The position numbers were made by a program, and so were the translations under genes. Of a stretch of 64,000 bases of DNA, positions 37,701-45,682 are shown piece by piece. How positions within the stretch are numbered: position 1 is the stretch's first letter; every line of letters begins with the position of its first letter. The stretch covers positions 105,507-169,506 of the forward strand of contig VBAR01000004.1 in the NCBI GenBank assembly GCA_005882315.1, given 5' to 3'. This DNA comes from Bacteroidota bacterium (GTDB lineage: Bacteria > Bacteroidota > Bacteroidia > Chitinophagales > Chitinophagaceae). The notes beneath the pieces were generated by a model, which did no database searches, was not told the DNA's origin, and worked only from the letters and a program-made list of their open reading frames with translations.

Positions 37701-38039
37701 GCAGCGCTTTACTATATCCGGGCTGTGCAGATGGATTCTACTTATCCGAAAGCAGCGTCTAATCTTGGTTTGTTGTATCATTCAATGAGTAAATTTGACT
37801 CTGCCATCGTCTATCTTGAAAAAGGAGTACGACTTGAACCACGCAACGCCAACTTGCATTACCAATTGGCCTGCAGTTATGCACTAAGTGATAAGAAAGA
37901 ACCAGCAGTTCGTTATTTGCAACTGGCAATTGATAAAGGCTTCAAAGATTATGAAAGCCTGATCACAGATCCTGATCTCGTTAGCCTAAAAAATTTCAAA
38001 CCATTTGTCGATCTCGTAAAAAAATATACAGGACAGTAG
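34716..38039 (+). CDS. Secreted caspase-like (C14) protease with a long TPR array
   Basis: 1107 aa. Signal peptide (LLLLLGLLQVKYLHAQ), so the protein acts outside the cytoplasm. Residues ~38-290 are a caspase fold: FAIILGISKY strand, catalytic His122 in YLAGHGD and Cys179 in IMDACRSNE. A linker of mixed helices (300-440) leads to about 16-17 tetratricopeptide repeats (residues ~455-1080), most carrying the phrase YDSA at the helix turn. The TPRs likely recognise a partner or substrate. Divergent to the CHASE2/FecR-like operon. Caspase-like bacterial proteases (often with CHAT/CHASE2 neighbours) act in stress or immunity; role here unproven. Confidence 0.9.
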   Translation: MAKKGSIVILLLLLGLLQVKYLHAQAPPKLRDSTITGPQTFAIILGISKYKYVRELQYADKDAELFHDFLKSPAGGSLSDDNIFMLLNEQAMSTNFWSKGNKWLKAKSLRDKDRLFIYLAGHGDAIDEDEFFFLTYETNPAGDKNNYLAGGSIQLYNLKSRIEEMTGKGVEVYFIMDACRSNELPGGKDGQAALTKAITQKSSGEITMLATGAGQESFEDGKIGGTGHGLFTYFLVDGLNGSADESKDKKVSLYELKSYIDKNVPSFAMTKFHKKQEPYICCPETKDPMISQIDTAYLRKWIQVKDQYLKSGGNAFQARYKYRHFYEDTVLIQSYNAFNKAIKENKLTGDKSAEYYYEQMVKKYPGDPYTSDAQSTLAAEFVNVAQEKINLYLDCKDASTIQKIRSQMSETVEDEGGEGSSSLDRMEKIARQEFYEVGLMLEKAIKLIEPDDPQYAKSLTGRMYFFKARGYFGRDRKTVDIKRAFQYAYTAITTEKDAAYLMNTLSSLHMDNQRYDSSIYYALKAIAKAPKWRYPYLNLAFSYRSLAQPDLATKYYRRAIDLDPTISDAWVDLGSYYQTLNRADSAIYNYRQALIIEPKNTYATNNIGWIYMSRKKYDSAIIYFRKSITLDPKFINAYNGMSKAFIEKRQYDSARVYFDKAFVNYQDKATVNIYIGNFYKQLKEYDSAKVYYRRAILFDPNYEESYNNMGRIFFETKEYDSAKAYYRQALAVNPFSAFSLINTGLVFREQKQLDSTYSYFQKAINLEPRNNIILNNLGVVFKQDKKYDSAKSYFKRALQIRPDYLPAYNNLMRLFKELDQVDSVTNFLKDNRGFNDANSGSLNEIGLAFLDLKRYDSARTYLRKSLAYDPSNANTYGHIGLVFLRENKKLDSARIYLRKAITLDPDNTYANLNLASVFKQMNQLDSAGYYYQKQLTRRGGASATVYASVGGYFYDLKVFDSAIVYYKKALALDNSSVQVVNSIGASYQRLEQNDSAALYYIRAVQMDSTYPKAASNLGLLYHSMSKFDSAIVYLEKGVRLEPRNANLHYQLACSYALSDKKEPAVRYLQLAIDKGFKDYESLITDPDLVSLKNFKPFVDLVKKYTGQ

Positions 38040-38107
38040 TGTGCCTGTAATTTTTTTATTTGTTCAAAGAACTCCTTTGAAGTAATTTTCTTTTTCAATC
38101 AACTGCT

Positions 38108-39688
38108 ATGAGAAAAATATTTTTAGTATTTATCTGCATTTTATTTTTTACCAAATCGTTTCCACAAATAAAAAAAGCACCTGAAGTAAAAGAGGGTGAT
38201 GGACCATGGCCGCAATTGATCATTCGTGGTGTTATATTGATAAATGGAAACGGTGCACCTCCCATCGGTCCGATGGATATTGTAATTGAAAAAAATAGGA
38301 TCGTTCAGATCGCAGGAGTTGGCAGTCCGGGAATGCCGATCAATGAAGCCAGCAGACCAAAGTTGAAAGAGGGAGGAAAGGAACTGAAATGTGATGGTAT
38401 GTATATGTTACCAGGGTTGATAGACATGCATGGACATATTGGAGGAACAGCACAAGGCACTCCTGCTGAATATGTATTCAAACTCTGGCTGGCGCATGGC
38501 ATTACTACAATCCGTGACCCGAGTTGTGGCAATGGATTGGATTGGGTACTCGATGAAAAGCAAAAAAGCAATGAAGGCAAAATAACTGCTCCGCGGATTT
38601 TTGCTTACACAGCTTTCGGGCAAGGAGCAAAGCAAACCATCACTACGCCTGAACAAGCAAGAGAATGGGTAAATGAAAACGCAAAGAAAGGAGCTGATGG
38701 TATTAAATTTTTTGGAGCTGCGCCACAGATCATGGATGCCGCTATCCGTGAAAATAAAAAATTAGGATTACGCAGTTGTTGCCATCATATGCAGATGAGT
38801 GTAGCGCAATGGAATGTTGTGAATTCTGCAAAAGCAGGGCTTACATCAATGGAACATTGGTATGGATTACCAGAAGCAATGTTCGAAAAGCAAACTGTTC
38901 AGAATTATCCGCTCGATTATAATTATGCAAATGAAGAACATCGTTTTGAGGAAGCTGGTAAACTTTGGAAACAAGCTGCAAAACCTTACAGCGAAAAATG
39001 GAATGCAGTAATGAATGAATTACTGGGCTTGGATTTTACACTCGATCCTACATTTAATATTTATGAAGCCAGTCGCGACCTGCATAAAACAAGAAGATTG
39101 GAATGGCATGAAGATTATACATTGCCATCTCTATGGAAATTTTATGAACCCAATCGTAATTCACATGGTTCATACTGGTTCAATTGGGGAACAGAGCAGG
39201 AAATAGAATGGAAAGAAAATTATCGTTTGTGGATGACATTTGTAAATGAATACAAAAATCGTGGCGGTCGTGTAACAACAGGAAGCGATAACGGATTTAT
39301 TTATCAAACCTATGGTTTTGGATATATTCGCGAACTGGAGTTATTGCGTGAAGCAGGTTTTCATCCATTAGAAGTTATCCGCTCAGCAACTTTATATGGA
39401 GCACAAGCTTTAGGGGTAGATAAAGATCTTGGAACTATTGAAGTGGGTAAACTCGCAGATATGGTTATTGTCGATGCAAATCCGTTAGAAAATTTACAAG
39501 TACTTTATGGAACTGGTGCAATACGATTGAATGCGGAAAATAAATCTGTTCGTGTTGGCGGTGTGAAGTATACGATCAAAGACGGAATTGTTTATGATGC
39601 TAAAAAATTACTGGCTGATGTAAAGAAAATAGTAGATGAGGAAAAAGCAAAGACAGGATGGAAGCTAAAACAGCCAGGACAAGAATAA
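38108..39688 (+). CDS. Secreted amidohydrolase family protein
   Basis: 526 aa metal-dependent hydrolase with signal peptide (ILFFTKSFPQIKK). Metal motif HGH in LPGLIDMHGHIGG (near residue 109), other ligands in CCHHMQ and the Asp in TTGSDNG (near 405); C-terminal composite domain LGTIEVGKLADMVIVDANPL. Family members hydrolyse C-N bonds (imidazolonepropionase, prolidase and relatives); substrate unknown. Lies 68 bp after the caspase-TPR stop, possible readthrough. Confidence 0.88.
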   Translation: MRKIFLVFICILFFTKSFPQIKKAPEVKEGDGPWPQLIIRGVILINGNGAPPIGPMDIVIEKNRIVQIAGVGSPGMPINEASRPKLKEGGKELKCDGMYMLPGLIDMHGHIGGTAQGTPAEYVFKLWLAHGITTIRDPSCGNGLDWVLDEKQKSNEGKITAPRIFAYTAFGQGAKQTITTPEQAREWVNENAKKGADGIKFFGAAPQIMDAAIRENKKLGLRSCCHHMQMSVAQWNVVNSAKAGLTSMEHWYGLPEAMFEKQTVQNYPLDYNYANEEHRFEEAGKLWKQAAKPYSEKWNAVMNELLGLDFTLDPTFNIYEASRDLHKTRRLEWHEDYTLPSLWKFYEPNRNSHGSYWFNWGTEQEIEWKENYRLWMTFVNEYKNRGGRVTTGSDNGFIYQTYGFGYIRELELLREAGFHPLEVIRSATLYGAQALGVDKDLGTIEVGKLADMVIVDANPLENLQVLYGTGAIRLNAENKSVRVGGVKYTIKDGIVYDAKKLLADVKKIVDEEKAKTGWKLKQPGQE

Positions 39689-39712
39689 AAAAGCCTCACA
39701 ATTGTGAAGCTT
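39685..39712 (-). terminator. Terminator of tRNA-Lys
   Basis: Stem AAGCTTCACAA / TTGTGAGGCTT on the minus strand (39691-39712), then six T. It overlaps the amidohydrolase stop codon on the other strand. Confidence 0.75.
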
Positions 39713-39717
39713 AGCTG

Positions 39718-39790
39718 TGATCCCGCTGGGACTCGAACCCAGGGCCCCAACATTAAAAGTGTTGTGCTCTACCAACTGAGCTACGAGATC
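39718..39790 (-). tRNA. tRNA-Lys(TTT)
   Basis: 73 nt. Acceptor GATCTCG pairs with CGGGATC (one T-G), discriminator A; anticodon arm CAACA-CTTTTAA-TGTTG gives TTT. D arm CTCAGTTGGTAGAG and T loop TTCGAGT are normal. CCA is not encoded. Confidence 0.97.
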
Positions 39791-39811
39791 AACCTTTCCT
39801 AAAAAGGAGTG

Positions 39812-39842
39812 CAAAAATACAGGCTCAGGCCTTTCAGTCCAA
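39812..39842 (-). promoter_or_regulatory. Promoter of tRNA-Lys
   Basis: Minus strand TTG (39842-39840), 20-bp spacer, TATTTTTG (39819-39812): full consensus, 22 bp before the tRNA. Confidence 0.75.
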
Positions 39843-40024
39843 ATAAAAAATTCTATTAGTTATCAACAGATTTTAGAAGAAATTATAGCCTGAAAAGGAG
39901 GGTAATAAGCAGTTATTTAAAACACTGTTTTTTTGAAATGCAGGCTTATTAATTTTAGAACAGATTAACACAAGAATTTTGCAGGAAAAAAAATTATACT
40001 TCGTAATCAAGATCAATTCTTTGT

Positions 40025-40055
40025 TTGGCACACAAGCCTATTTGTCTTATTTTTG
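40025..40055 (+). promoter_or_regulatory. Promoter of tRNA-Arg
   Basis: TTG (40025-40027), 20-bp spacer, TATTTTTG (40048-40055): full consensus, 8 bp before the tRNA. Identical -7 sequence to the tRNA-Lys promoter. Confidence 0.78.
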
Positions 40056-40063
40056 CCGGCCTT

Positions 40064-40137
40064 GGCTGCGTAGCTCAACTGAATAGAGCATCTGACTACG
40101 GATCAGAAGGTTTCAGGTTTGAATCCTGACGCGGTCA
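40064..40137 (+). tRNA. tRNA-Arg(ACG)
   Basis: 74 nt. Acceptor GGCTGCG / CGCGGTC (two wobble pairs), discriminator A; anticodon arm TCTGA-CTACGGA-TCAGA gives ACG; T arm TCAGG-TTTGAAT-CCTGA. No encoded CCA. Confidence 0.96.
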
Positions 40138-40152
40138 CGAAAAAAATGAGAG

Positions 40153-40187
40153 GGTCTTGTAAACAGGCAGTTTATGAGACCTTTTTT
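40153..40187 (+). terminator. Terminator of tRNA-Arg
   Basis: 12-bp stem GGTCTTGTAAAC (40153-40164) / GTTTATGAGACC (40170-40181) with two wobble pairs, then six T. Confidence 0.85.
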
Positions 40188-40326
40188 ATTTTGATGAGTT
40201 CTTTAAAAAACAATTGGGTAATGAAATGGCGTAAGTTTAGTACTGGCTAAAAATAGTATAGGAGTGATCACTTAAAAACTGCTCCAGTAAATGACCACTC
40301 CATACCTTATCCAATACTACTATCTT

Positions 40327-40668
40327 TTATCTTTCCATATTAGGAATCTTCTTTTCTGTTTTTTCTGAATCCCGAGTTGGCATATCTATTTCATGGTCAT
40401 CTTTATAATTTTCCACCCTGCCTTTTTCATCAACATCTTCATCATCATTTGTTTCATCCTGAGCCTTTGGATCTTTTCTCATTGGTTCATCCTTATTAAT
40501 GATCTTAGAATCCTGGTTGGTAACTGTTGATTGATCTTCGCTGTCTGAATCCCGGTATTGAGGATTATTTTTTTGATCCCTTTCTTTTTGAGGTTCAGCA
40601 GTAGCACTGTTTGCACCACTTCCTTGTGGGTTGACATTTTTAGTGTTGTCTGTTTGAGTGTTAGCCAT
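40327..40668 (-). CDS. Small disordered acidic protein
   Basis: 113 aa from MANTQTDN. Almost no hydrophobic residues; rich in Asp, Glu, Lys, Asn, Gln with many short repeats (KNNPQYRDSDSEDQS, DEPMRKDPKAQDE). Probably intrinsically disordered, of the kind made in osmotic or drying stress, though that role is inferred from composition and from its position beside the stress island. An ATG two codons earlier is possible. Confidence 0.6.
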   Translation of the reverse strand: MANTQTDNTKNVNPQGSGANSATAEPQKERDQKNNPQYRDSDSEDQSTVTNQDSKIINKDEPMRKDPKAQDETNDDEDVDEKGRVENYKDDHEIDMPTRDSEKTEKKIPNMER

Positions 40669-40862
40669 AAACATTAAATTTTATTTATTATAAATTAGTT
40701 TGCAGTAATGATATTGTAAAAACAATGCCATTAATATTTTGTGCTCATAAGCAATGTTTTGGATACATAAACACGGGAAAAAAATACCAATTCGGGAAAA
40801 TTACTACTCATGATCTAGCCTACTATCATGAAAGATTTTTAATATAGTAGTATATATAAGGA

Positions 40863-40905
40863 CTAAAAAAAGTAATGATCAAGAAAAAAATCTTGATCAT
40901 TACTT
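40863..40905 (-). terminator. Terminator of the sigma-54 activator gene
   Basis: Perfect 15-bp stem AAGTAATGATCAAGA (40870-40884) / TCTTGATCATTACTT (40891-40905), A6 loop, with a T-run on the minus strand after it. Lies 39 bp past the activator's stop. Confidence 0.88.
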
Positions 40906-40943
40906 CAGAAAATGCTGATAGGATAGGGTATAGTTATAATCTG

Positions 40944-42404
40944 TTATTTGACAGAGACATCGTGTTTCCTTGATTGGTTTGACTCTTCGTACTGACGCAT
41001 TTTATTATACAATGTCTTACGGTCTATTTTTAAAAGTTCAGCGGCTTTTGTTTTATTAAACTTTACTTCTTTCAATACGTTCATGATGGTTTCATATTCT
41101 GCCTGTGAAGTAGCATCCTTTAGATCTCTTGGCGGATGTGAATGAATGATGTGGCCATTACCATTACTTGCAGCAGGGGCTTCTGCTTCTTTTCCAAGGT
41201 TTCCAATTATTTCCCAAGGCAGCACATTTGCTGTGATCAGTCCTGAAGGAGTTAATAACGCTGCCCTTCTTATCACATTTCTGAATTCCCTCAAATTACC
41301 CGGCCAGCTATACGATTGAAAAAGTTGCATTACTTCTTCATCAAACCCTTCTAATTGTTTACCAAGTTCTTTGCAGGCTTTATCAAGAAAAAATGCTCCG
41401 AACAAAGCAATGTCTTCTTTTCGTTCCCGCAAAGGTGGAAGTGAAATAGAGAATTCATTGAAGCGGTGATATAAGTCCTCCCTGAACTTTCCTTTCCGGT
41501 AAGAATCCTGAAGGTTTTCATTTGATGCTACAATTACCCGTACATCTGCAGGTAGATCTTTATTGCTTCCTACCCGTTTAAATTTTCTTTCCTGTATTAC
41601 CCGCAAAAGAGTGATCTGTACATCCATCGGCAGGTTAGATACCTCATCTAAAAACAAAGTACCGCCATCCGCTCCTTCAAACATTCCTTCTTTATCGCCT
41701 AATGCACCGGTAAATGATCCTTTTATATGGCCAAACAACTCACTCGCGGCAAGCTCTCTTGATAATGTGCCGCAGTCCACCGCCATGAATGGTTTGTTTT
41801 TCCGGTTGCTTGAGTCATGAATAGTTTGTGCAATTACTTCTTTCCCTGTTCCGCTTTCGCCGTAGATGATTACGCTATATTCTGTAGGTGCCACCAATGC
41901 TACCTGTTTATACACATCTGTTGTCTTTGGCGAAACGCCTACTAAATATTCTTCTGATGACAGAATTATTTTTTTTGCATTCCACGTTGGTGAGGCTGTT
42001 GTGTTGGTATTATTGTCTTGTACAGGCTTTGTAGCCGATGGCTCTCTTGATGTCAGGGCTTTATTGATCAGGTTAAGTATCTCTTCTGGTATTAAAGGCT
42101 TAGTGATGTAATCAAACGCTCCATACCTCATTACCTCTACGGCCATTTTAATATCAGAATAACCTGTAATTATGATTACAATTGCCGCAGGATCTTGTTT
42201 TTTTATTTCCTGCAACACATCCCTTCCATCTTTTTCTCCCAATCTGAAATCGCATAAAACAAGGTCGAAATGACCTTCTGCAAACTTTGCCAAGCCCTTA
42301 CTTGCTGTAGGAGCCGAATCTGTTTCAAATCCTTTCCGTTGAAGGAAGTGGCTAAGCAGTCGACACATGTCGGCGTCGTCATCGATAATCAGTATTTTTT
42401 TCAT
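40944..42404 (-). CDS. Sigma-54-dependent response regulator (NtrC family)
   Basis: 486 aa. Receiver domain: phospho-acceptor Asp52 (LCDFRLGE), Lys102. AAA+ domain: Walker A GESGTGKE (182-189), sigma-54 contact loop GSFTGA (variant of GAFTGA), Walker B GGTLFLDEV. C-terminal Fis-type HTH (NKTKAAELLKIDRKTLYNKM). Activates sigma-54 promoters after phosphorylation. A sigma-54 promoter match lies upstream of its own gene at 42546-42561, so autoregulation is plausible. Likely partner kinase: the CHASE3 kinase at 43085. Confidence 0.93.
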   Translation of the reverse strand: MKKILIIDDDADMCRLLSHFLQRKGFETDSAPTASKGLAKFAEGHFDLVLCDFRLGEKDGRDVLQEIKKQDPAAIVIIITGYSDIKMAVEVMRYGAFDYITKPLIPEEILNLINKALTSREPSATKPVQDNNTNTTASPTWNAKKIILSSEEYLVGVSPKTTDVYKQVALVAPTEYSVIIYGESGTGKEVIAQTIHDSSNRKNKPFMAVDCGTLSRELAASELFGHIKGSFTGALGDKEGMFEGADGGTLFLDEVSNLPMDVQITLLRVIQERKFKRVGSNKDLPADVRVIVASNENLQDSYRKGKFREDLYHRFNEFSISLPPLRERKEDIALFGAFFLDKACKELGKQLEGFDEEVMQLFQSYSWPGNLREFRNVIRRAALLTPSGLITANVLPWEIIGNLGKEAEAPAASNGNGHIIHSHPPRDLKDATSQAEYETIMNVLKEVKFNKTKAAELLKIDRKTLYNKMRQYEESNQSRKHDVSVK

Positions 42405-42545
42405 TTGCTATTGATTATTGGTTCGTCAATATTTATTTAAAAAAGATTTGAAAAATATTGGTACTCAGACAGTAAAATTATAATTGAAAACTTATATCAC
42501 AATGAGAAAATATATTCCCTTTTTTAAAGCTTGTAAGTCCCAAAT

Positions 42546-42561
42546 AGCAAAGAAGATGCCT
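42546..42561 (-). promoter_or_regulatory. Sigma-54 promoter of the activator gene
   Basis: Minus strand reads AGGCATCTTCTTTGCT: GG and GC exactly 10 bp apart, and all but two positions of TGGCAYR-N4-TTGCW match. 142 bp before the gene start. Confidence 0.6.
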
Positions 42562-42591
42562 GAATTCGTGGGTTTCACCTGAAATCATATA

Positions 42592-42607
42592 TGGCAGATT
42601 TCTTGCG
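42592..42607 (+). promoter_or_regulatory. Sigma-54 promoter of the receiver gene
   Basis: TGGCAGATTTCTTGCG: TGGCA, N6, TTGC with GG-N10-GC spacing. 53 bp before the response regulator ATG at 42660. Confidence 0.65.
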
Positions 42608-42659
42608 ACTATAATAGAAAGTGTAAACTAGATTGAAAGTGAGTGTATTTAATTCAGCC

Positions 42660-43037
42660 ATGACGTCCGTAGCTAAAATTCTGATAGTAGATGATGAAGT
42701 AGATATCTGTTATTTTTTAAGCCGGAATCTTACAAAAAGAAATTTCAGTGTTTCCTATGTTCATTCTCTTGCCGCCGCTGAAACCCGTATTCAGCAGGAG
42801 GATCCGGAGATTTTGTTATTAGATAATCGCCTGCCGGATGGCTATGGTATTAACTTCATTACAAAAATCAAGAATAGTAATCCTGACCTAAAAATAATAA
42901 TGATCACTGCACATGATACTCCTCAGGATCGTTCCAGGGCATATAGCAACGGGGCCGATTTCTTTCTTTCCAAGCCTTTTACCATTACGGAGGTAAATAA
43001 TATAATTGATGTTCTACTAAGTCGTACTGAAGATTGA
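42660..43037 (+). CDS. Single-domain response regulator
   Basis: 125 aa, receiver domain only. Acidic pocket VDDEVD, phospho-Asp55 (LLLDNRLPDG), Lys105 (FLSKPFT). No output domain: acts through protein contact, e.g. as a phosphate relay or brake. The ATG at 42660 is preferred; a TTG nine codons earlier gives no better start. Its 3' end faces that of the CHASE3 kinase, 47 bp apart. Confidence 0.88.
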   Translation: MTSVAKILIVDDEVDICYFLSRNLTKRNFSVSYVHSLAAAETRIQQEDPEILLLDNRLPDGYGINFITKIKNSNPDLKIIMITAHDTPQDRSRAYSNGADFFLSKPFTITEVNNIIDVLLSRTED

Positions 43038-43084
43038 TTACTTTTTTACCCTGTTTGTGGAATAAACTCCACAATTTTTACAGA

Positions 43085-44506
43085 CTACTTTGCAAAATCA
43101 AGTGTAATAATAAAACTTGTTCCTCCATTTCTCTTGCTTTGCACAGTTATATCTCCTTTGTGGTTTAGGATAATATTCTGAGTGTTGGTAAGACCCAATC
43201 CATTTCCATTAGGCTTATTTGTAAAGTAAGGTTCAAACAATTTCGACAGTGATTCATCGTCCATACCGGGGCCATTATCTGTAAATATTATTTTACATTT
43301 GTCATTTTCCCCCTTTGTTTCCATTATCAACTTGCCATCGGGTCTATTCTCCATTGCCTCCAGCGCATTGATAATTATATTAAGGAAAGCAATCTTTATT
43401 CTTTCCTTATCAACGGTCACATCGCATATATCAGTGCTGTATTTCTTAATTATTTTTACATTCGTAAGGGCAATCCTGTCTGCTGCCTCTTTAATTGTTT
43501 CGTCAAGTAGTTCGTTGACCGAGATCCTATTAAAAGTGAGTTCAGAAAATTTAGTAGAATTAAGCAGATCCGATATTAATTGGTTAATACGGTGGCTGTT
43601 TCTGTTGATCATTTCAAACAGTAAACTATTATTCTCATCCGCATTAATTATTTCTGCTTTTAACTGATCAGTGGCCAGGTTAATATTTGTAAGAGGGTTT
43701 CTTACTTCATGAGCAATTGTTCTGGCAATACGGCCGGTAGCAGCAAATTTTTCCTGGCTGCGTATCTGTATGAGTTCTTTATTGGCTTTGTGCAGGTCTT
43801 CGATTCGGGAATTTAATTCCGCCTGGTAATCAATGATCTTTTTTTCTGCCTGCCGCCGCGCCTGGTTTTCTTTTGTATGTGTTATAAAACCAAAGATCAA
43901 AATTGCAACGGCAATACTGATCGTAGAAATAATTATAATGTTCAACGCCTTAAAGTTTTGAGCAAGGTTTTCATCTCTTCTGCTTAGTTGCCCGGCTTCA
44001 TTTGCCTGTATAAGGGTAGCTTTTTTTCTCAGGTTATCCATTACCCTTTTGCCCTTTACTTGTATGTAATAAATAGAATCGATAATCCGTTTGCTGTTCC
44101 TGTTATATACAATAACATTATCCTCCAAAGCGAAATATCTCTCATCCACTAATGTTTTTAGTTCCGTAAGATGGTTTTGTTGCTCACGGTTGCTCCCTAT
44201 CTGTTCTCTTAGTATTTTAAATAAAGAATCTGCAATTATCTTACTTCCTGTATAAGGTTCAAGAAATGTGCTGTCGTGGTTAACGAGGTAGCCTCTTACA
44301 CCCGTTTCGGCATCTTTAACCTGTGACAATAAAGCTTCTATAGTTGTAACTTTTTTGTTAGTGTTTGCCACCAGCTCAGATTGCCTTATAAGTTGCCGGT
44401 TGGCATACAGTGTAACTAAACAGGCAATTAATAAAAAAGTAAATCCTGCCAAGTATCCATTTTTTATTCTGGGATTGCTCTTGATTTTTTTTAACGCATT
44501 TTGCAT
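43085..44506 (-). CDS. Sensor histidine kinase with CHASE3 domain
   Basis: 473 aa. TM1 (residues 20-35), periplasmic four-helix CHASE3 domain (~38-180: DAETGVRGYLVNHDSTFLEPY), TM2 (~188-208), coiled coil, HisKA with His266 (IAHEVRNPLTNI), HATPase_c with N box (NIIINALEAM), G1 (DNGPGMDD) and G2 (GNGLGLTN). Autophosphorylates and should donate to the nearby NtrC-type regulator, the free receiver, or both. No sigma-54 motif found upstream of it. Confidence 0.92.
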   Translation of the reverse strand: MQNALKKIKSNPRIKNGYLAGFTFLLIACLVTLYANRQLIRQSELVANTNKKVTTIEALLSQVKDAETGVRGYLVNHDSTFLEPYTGSKIIADSLFKILREQIGSNREQQNHLTELKTLVDERYFALEDNVIVYNRNSKRIIDSIYYIQVKGKRVMDNLRKKATLIQANEAGQLSRRDENLAQNFKALNIIIISTISIAVAILIFGFITHTKENQARRQAEKKIIDYQAELNSRIEDLHKANKELIQIRSQEKFAATGRIARTIAHEVRNPLTNINLATDQLKAEIINADENNSLLFEMINRNSHRINQLISDLLNSTKFSELTFNRISVNELLDETIKEAADRIALTNVKIIKKYSTDICDVTVDKERIKIAFLNIIINALEAMENRPDGKLIMETKGENDKCKIIFTDNGPGMDDESLSKLFEPYFTNKPNGNGLGLTNTQNIILNHKGDITVQSKRNGGTSFIITLDFAK

Positions 44507-44772
44507 AAGAATAAGAAAATGAAGATATAATCAGTTTATCTGTCGAAAGAAAAGCCTAAGTTTTTATTTTTATTGCCTTATTACGGGTCTGTTATACTAA
44601 AGGTAATTCCATTTCCACCAAAGGCAGGAGCAAAATAACTGCTCGATAGTTTTGGATAATGCCCAAGAATGGTCAGCCATCGTTGGTAGAATTATATATG
44701 TAGCTATTTGTTGTAGTTCGACCTTTAAACCTAATGGTCAGATGTATTCCATAGCAACGCATTATTTAAAAA

Positions 44773-45246
44773 TCAGGAAAGGTAGCGCCTTAGCTTCCAG
44801 GCCAGTGTTTCATGTTCCCTTATAAGATCTGTAAGAAAATCGGCCGTTCCTATATCCTTATATTTTTCATCACTATCCTCAATATGCTTTCGCAGTTGCA
44901 CTACAACTGCTTCGTGGTCATTCAGCAACTCCTTTATCATTTGTTTTTGATCAGGATATTTACCCGGCGCTTCTTTTAATGAAGACGTTTGCAAAAACTC
45001 CGTCATTGTTCCAGGTGTTTTGAAGCCAAGCTTGTTAATTCTTTCTGCTATTTCATCAATAGATTTTTCTAGTTGCTTATACTGGTCTTCAAACAGTTCG
45101 TGCAGCTCCATAAAACTATTGCCGGAAACATTCCAGTGAAACTTTCTTGTTTTAGTGTAAAGCACAACAGCATCCGCCAGTACACTACTTAATAGTGAAT
45201 TGATAGCCGAGAGGTTTTTTTCCGTAATGCCAATATTTACTTTCAT
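44773..45246 (-). CDS. dps: Dps-family DNA protection ferritin
   Basis: 157 aa, forms 12-mers that oxidise iron with H2O2 and protect DNA. Ferroxidase site residues in TRKFHWNVSGNSFMELHELFED (His near 38, His and Asp near 50) and KSIDEIAERI. No long Lys-rich tail for DNA binding. A sigma-54 promoter match 35 bp upstream suggests control by the neighbouring activator. Confidence 0.93.
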   Translation of the reverse strand: MKVNIGITEKNLSAINSLLSSVLADAVVLYTKTRKFHWNVSGNSFMELHELFEDQYKQLEKSIDEIAERINKLGFKTPGTMTEFLQTSSLKEAPGKYPDQKQMIKELLNDHEAVVVQLRKHIEDSDEKYKDIGTADFLTDLIREHETLAWKLRRYLS

Positions 45247-45280
45247 ACATTTCTGATTTTAGTTAATGATAAAGAAGGTT

Positions 45281-45296
45281 TGCAACTATTATTCCA
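45281..45296 (-). promoter_or_regulatory. Sigma-54 promoter of dps
   Basis: Minus strand TGGAATAATAGTTGCA: GG-N10-GC and TTGCA intact; one change in the -24 part (C to A). 35 bp before the dps ATG. Confidence 0.62.
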
Positions 45297-45393
45297 CAGA
45301 TTGCGAAAGCAGCATTAGTAGTTTTTACTTCGGTTGGGGAAAAAAGGCCCCGTTAAAATTGAAAAGTATTTATTATAAAGGTTCGAAACGATG

Positions 45394-45409
45394 TGGCATG
45401 CTATTTTCC
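45394..45409 (+). promoter_or_regulatory. Possible sigma-54 promoter before the DUF1328 gene
   Basis: TGGCATGCTATTTTCC matches TGGCAYG well, but the -12 part reads TTTCC in place of TTGCW, losing the key G. 53 bp before the ATG. Confidence 0.35.
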
Positions 45410-45461
45410 TTATTGAAAGAAGTTCACTAAATAAAATTCGATAATCTTAAAATCAACTATT

Positions 45462-45635
45462 ATGTTACGCTGGACAGTTACCTTCTTAGTTATCGCCATC
45501 ATTGCAGCCATTTTTGGTTTTGGTGGTATTGCTTCCGGAGCAGCTTCTATTGCAAAAGTTTTTTTCGTCATCTTTCTTATTCTTTTCGTCTTATCGTTGA
45601 TTTTCGGGAAAAGAGCTGGGGGGTCAGGGATTTAA
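45462..45635 (+). CDS. DUF1328 small membrane protein
   Basis: 57 aa, start [10 protein letters not shown], stop after GGSGI. Two hydrophobic helices (residues 5-22 and 32-48) with the conserved [18 protein letters not shown] stretch of the DUF1328/YtjA family. Induced by stress in other bacteria; molecular role unknown. First gene of a plus-strand run of small membrane proteins. Confidence 0.85.
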   Translation: MLRWTVTFLVIAIIAAIFGFGGIASGAASIAKVFFVIFLILFVLSLIFGKRAGGSGI

Positions 45636-45682
45636 CCAGGCGGAATAACTACAATTTATCTTTTAAACATTTTTCTTTTGAC

